This document shows positions 7,121 through 8,907 of a stretch of DNA of 8,907 nucleotides, piece after piece. Source of the DNA: JBCDCU01 sp039180865 (GTDB taxonomy: Bacteria; Pseudomonadota; Alphaproteobacteria; Rhizobiales; JACESI01); the NCBI GenBank assembly GCA_039180865.1, contig JBCDCZ010000185.1:1-8907 (forward strand). Direction: 5' to 3'. The notes under the pieces were generated by a model. That model did not search any database and was not told where the DNA came from. It was given only the letters and a program-made list of their open reading frames with translations. A program made the translations under genes and the position numbers. Within the stretch, counting starts at the first letter, position 1; the number at the start of each line of letters is the position of its first letter.

Positions 7121-8548
7121 TCACGCGCGTCCAAATTCGTCATCGATACGAATGATGTCGTCTTCTCCAAGATAAGAGCCGATCTGAACCTCAATTACTT
7201 CGAGGCGGATCTTTCCTGGATTTCCAAGGCGGTGAACCGCGCCGAGGGGGATATACGTGGATTGATTTTCACTCAGAATCTCAACCCGACCATCGATCGT
7301 CACTTCGGCTGTTCCTGTAACGACCACCCAATGCTCTGAGCGATGGTGGTGTTTTTGGAGCGAAAGCCGGGCGCCCGGCTCAACAAAAAGACGCTTTATC
7401 TGGAAGCGATCCCGTTTCAGCATGGACGTATAGCCACCCCAAGGCCGCAGGGTGAGTTTATGTTCATCCGCCAAATGAGACAGCGACGGGTCTGTTTTGA
7501 GAGAATCAACCACCGACTTTACGGCTTGAGAACGATCGAGCGGACTGATGAGAACCGCGTCATCCGTTACAATGATCGCGAGATCGTTAATCCCAACCGC
7601 CGCGACAGTTGGACCTTCCGAAACGATCAGATTGTCATGCGCGTCGATTAGCAACGTGTCACCGCGAACAGCATTATTGGCGCCGTCCCGCGGATAAGCC
7701 TCGTGCAGAGCTGCAAAGGTTCCAAGGTCCGACCATTCCAGGTCCACTGGACATACGGCCGATTTGGCAGTCCTTTCAAAAAGCGCATAATCGATGGAGA
7801 CCGAACGCATTTCCAGAAAGGGCTCATGGGCAAGTCGGGTGAAATCCAAATCTCTGGTTGCCTCTTCGACGGATTGCCTCGCCAGTTGGCACATGTCGGG
7901 TTCCAGTGATGCCAGTTCTTCCAAAAAAGAACCGGCGGCAAATACAAACATGCCGGAATTCCAGGAGTAGCGACCCGTTTCGAGGAATGCATTTGCTGTT
8001 TCCGGATCAGGCTTTTCTACAAACCGATGAACCCGGAAGATACCATCACAACCGACAATCGCTTCGCCAGCCTCTATGTAACCGTAACCAGTCTCCGGCC
8101 GCGTCGCCTTTATTGAGAAGGTGACAAGATAGCCATCGTTTGCAGCATTTGCTGCAGCCAGAGTGCTCTTTTCAAACTCAGGTCCCGTTTCAATCAAATG
8201 ATCGCAAGGCATGATGTGAAGGACAGCGTCGGAGCCGCCCAATTCCGTGCAAAATGACGCAGCCGCAGCGAGCGCGGGTGCGGTGTTGCGGGCTTCGGGT
8301 TCCAGCAAGATCGCTGCAATTGGAAGTCCGGTTTCAGCAGCTTGTTGCGCTGCTAGAAATCGGTGGCGTTCATTCGCTATAACAACTGGCTTGGTATAGA
8401 TGCCCGCTTCGGCGCACCGCTTCAGAGTAAGCTGATACAAGCTGCCGCTCTCATCAAACTCCATGAATTGCTTGGGAAAATCCCTTCGCGATAGCGGCCA
8501 TAGTCGCGTTCCAGACCCGCCGGCGAGAATGATCGGGATAATCGCCAT
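7121..8548 (-). CDS. manC: Mannose-1-phosphate guanylyltransferase / mannose-6-phosphate isomerase
   Basis: A 475-residue bifunctional cytoplasmic enzyme that makes mannose-6-phosphate from fructose-6-phosphate and GDP-mannose from mannose-1-phosphate and GTP. The N-terminal nucleotidyltransferase has LAGGSGTRLWPLSR (8-21), EPEARNTAPA (83-92), HIMPCDH (111-117), ETGYGYIE (152-159), FVEKPD (176-181) and WNSGMF (196-201). The C-terminal type II isomerase cupin has PWGGY (369-373), the metal-binding LQKHHHRSEHW (397-407) and His439. All key motifs are present and length is normal for the ManC/CpsB/AlgA family. The start is fixed by an in-frame TGA five codons upstream; GAGG lies 10 bases before the ATG. 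It converges on the glycosyltransferase and supplies the activated mannose (or, through other enzymes, fucose-type sugars) for the polymer. Confidence 0.98.
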   Translation of the reverse strand: MAIIPIILAGGSGTRLWPLSRRDFPKQFMEFDESGSLYQLTLKRCAEAGIYTKPVVIANERHRFLAAQQAAETGLPIAAILLEPEARNTAPALAAAASFCTELGGSDAVLHIMPCDHLIETGPEFEKSTLAAANAANDGYLVTFSIKATRPETGYGYIEAGEAIVGCDGIFRVHRFVEKPDPETANAFLETGRYSWNSGMFVFAAGSFLEELASLEPDMCQLARQSVEEATRDLDFTRLAHEPFLEMRSVSIDYALFERTAKSAVCPVDLEWSDLGTFAALHEAYPRDGANNAVRGDTLLIDAHDNLIVSEGPTVAAVGINDLAIIVTDDAVLISPLDRSQAVKSVVDSLKTDPSLSHLADEHKLTLRPWGGYTSMLKRDRFQIKRLFVEPGARLSLQKHHHRSEHWVVVTGTAEVTIDGRVEILSENQSTYIPLGAVHRLGNPGKIRLEVIEVQIGSYLGEDDIIRIDDEFGRA

Positions 8549-8549
8549 A

Positions 8550-8570
8550 CTAGGACCGCCTCAATGACAT
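8550..8570 (-). CDS. Possible six-codon leader frame before manC
   Basis: On the minus strand, ATG at 8570 opens MSLRRS and stops with TAG (8552-8550), one base before the manC ATG at 8548. AAGGA lies 6 bases before this small start, a better-placed ribosome site than the GAGG that manC itself would use, which lies inside the mini-frame. It could couple translation or tune manC output. So short a frame can arise by chance. Confidence 0.25.
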   Translation of the reverse strand: MSLRRS

Positions 8571-8659
8571 TGTTCTTCCTTACACCCTTGGTAACGGAGA
8601 ACGATGGCCGTGTGAAGATGAATGGGACGGGCGGAAATGAGGGCGTAATGCGCAGCGGT

Positions 8660-8688
8660 TTGACGGGAATTTCCTGTCTTAACTTAAC
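8660..8688. promoter_or_regulatory. Imperfect 17-bp palindrome and TTAAC tandem, divergent operator candidate
   Basis: GACGGGAA-T-TTCCTGTC (8662-8678) pairs at 7 of 8 arm positions (the eighth is G opposite T). It overlaps TTGACG (8660-8665), a 5 of 6 match to a -35 box for the rightward gene, though no good -10 box follows. Directly after it, TTAAC is repeated in tandem (8679-8683, 8684-8688). The site lies between manC and the rightmost gene, where an operator could act on both. Confidence 0.35.
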
Positions 8689-8790
8689 CGGATTATTTTG
8701 AACTGCCCCGGTTTCGCCATATTGCAAAATGTGCGAAAGATAGCCCCGTTAGGATTTTGGTAAGAAAAACTACGGTGTGAGCCGATAAAA

Positions 8791-8907
8791 ATGTCAGCGT
8801 ATTCCTACGAACAAGAAAAGCGCCCGATTGGCGCCGAAACCTTTGCGGGACCAGCCCTTTTCATCCTTTGCGTCGTGTGTGCCATCCCGCTTTTCTGGGA
8901 CGGGCTA
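8791..8907 (+). CDS. N-terminus of a membrane protein, cut by the right edge (exosortase or ligase/polymerase?)
   Basis: ATG at 8791 opens a frame that stays open to the edge (39 codons). After a polar start (MSAYSYEQEKRPIGAETF) comes a hydrophobic helix PALFILCVVCAIPLFWDGL (21-39) ending in an aromatic WDGL. This layout is like the first helix of alphaproteobacterial exosortases and also of O-antigen ligase/Wzy-type proteins. Only a weak GTGTGAG ribosome site precedes it. The ExeA-like ATPase and the export protein in this locus favour an exosortase or EPS polymerase. That a gene starts here is fairly likely; its identity is a guess. Confidence 0.55.
   Translation, partial: MSAYSYEQEKRPIGAETFAGPALFILCVVCAIPLFWDGL

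Overview
The window (8907 bp) is part of an exopolysaccharide / surface-polymer locus, almost certainly from an alphaproteobacterium (Hyphomicrobiales- or Rhodobacterales-like). This rests on protein character, moderate GC, many GTG/ATG starts and an AT-rich control region inside an otherwise GC-balanced locus. I cannot assign a genus. No tRNA, rRNA, CRISPR array, transposase or IS end was seen. All recognised genes are intact except the two cut by the window edges.

Left part (1-2048, minus strand). A short ExeA/GspA-type AAA ATPase (1161-2048, GTG start) is followed downstream by a 479-bp gap, then a small outer-membrane polysaccharide export protein of the Wza/OPX type (67-681). Next comes the beginning of another exported protein that runs off the left edge (1-59). 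The gap holds a candidate promoter with an internal palindrome, a spaced inverted repeat, and a possible 47-codon small gene with an unusually good ribosome binding site.

Middle part (2049-5595). A 0.5-kb divergent control region with a very AT-rich core separates the minus-strand export genes from a plus-strand type I secretion pair: an inner-membrane ABC permease/ATPase (2550-4283) and its HlyD-family periplasmic adaptor (4270-5595). The two overlap by 14 bp. No RTX-type substrate and no TolC partner lie inside the window.

Right part (5596-8907). A GT4-family glycosyltransferase (5827-7119, plus) faces the bifunctional mannose-1-phosphate guanylyltransferase / phosphomannose isomerase (7121-8548, minus). 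Their stop codons are separated by a single base. Both genes are preceded by very short open frames ending at or next to the start codon (TAATG for the transferase, TAGTATG for the guanylyltransferase). A second divergent intergenic region with a 17-bp imperfect palindrome leads to a truncated plus-strand gene (8791 to the edge) whose first 39 residues look like the start of a multi-pass membrane protein, possibly an exosortase or a polymerase/ligase.

Taken together, ManC would supply GDP-mannose, the GT4 enzyme would build the repeat unit, and the OPX protein with its neighbour would carry polymer through the outer membrane. The type I system would export a protein that accompanies or modifies the polymer. 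The ExeA-like ATPase resembles those found with exosortase/PEP-CTERM polysaccharide loci. The most interesting hypothesis is therefore that this is an exosortase-linked EPS plus type I secretion locus; this is an inference that flanking sequence would decide.
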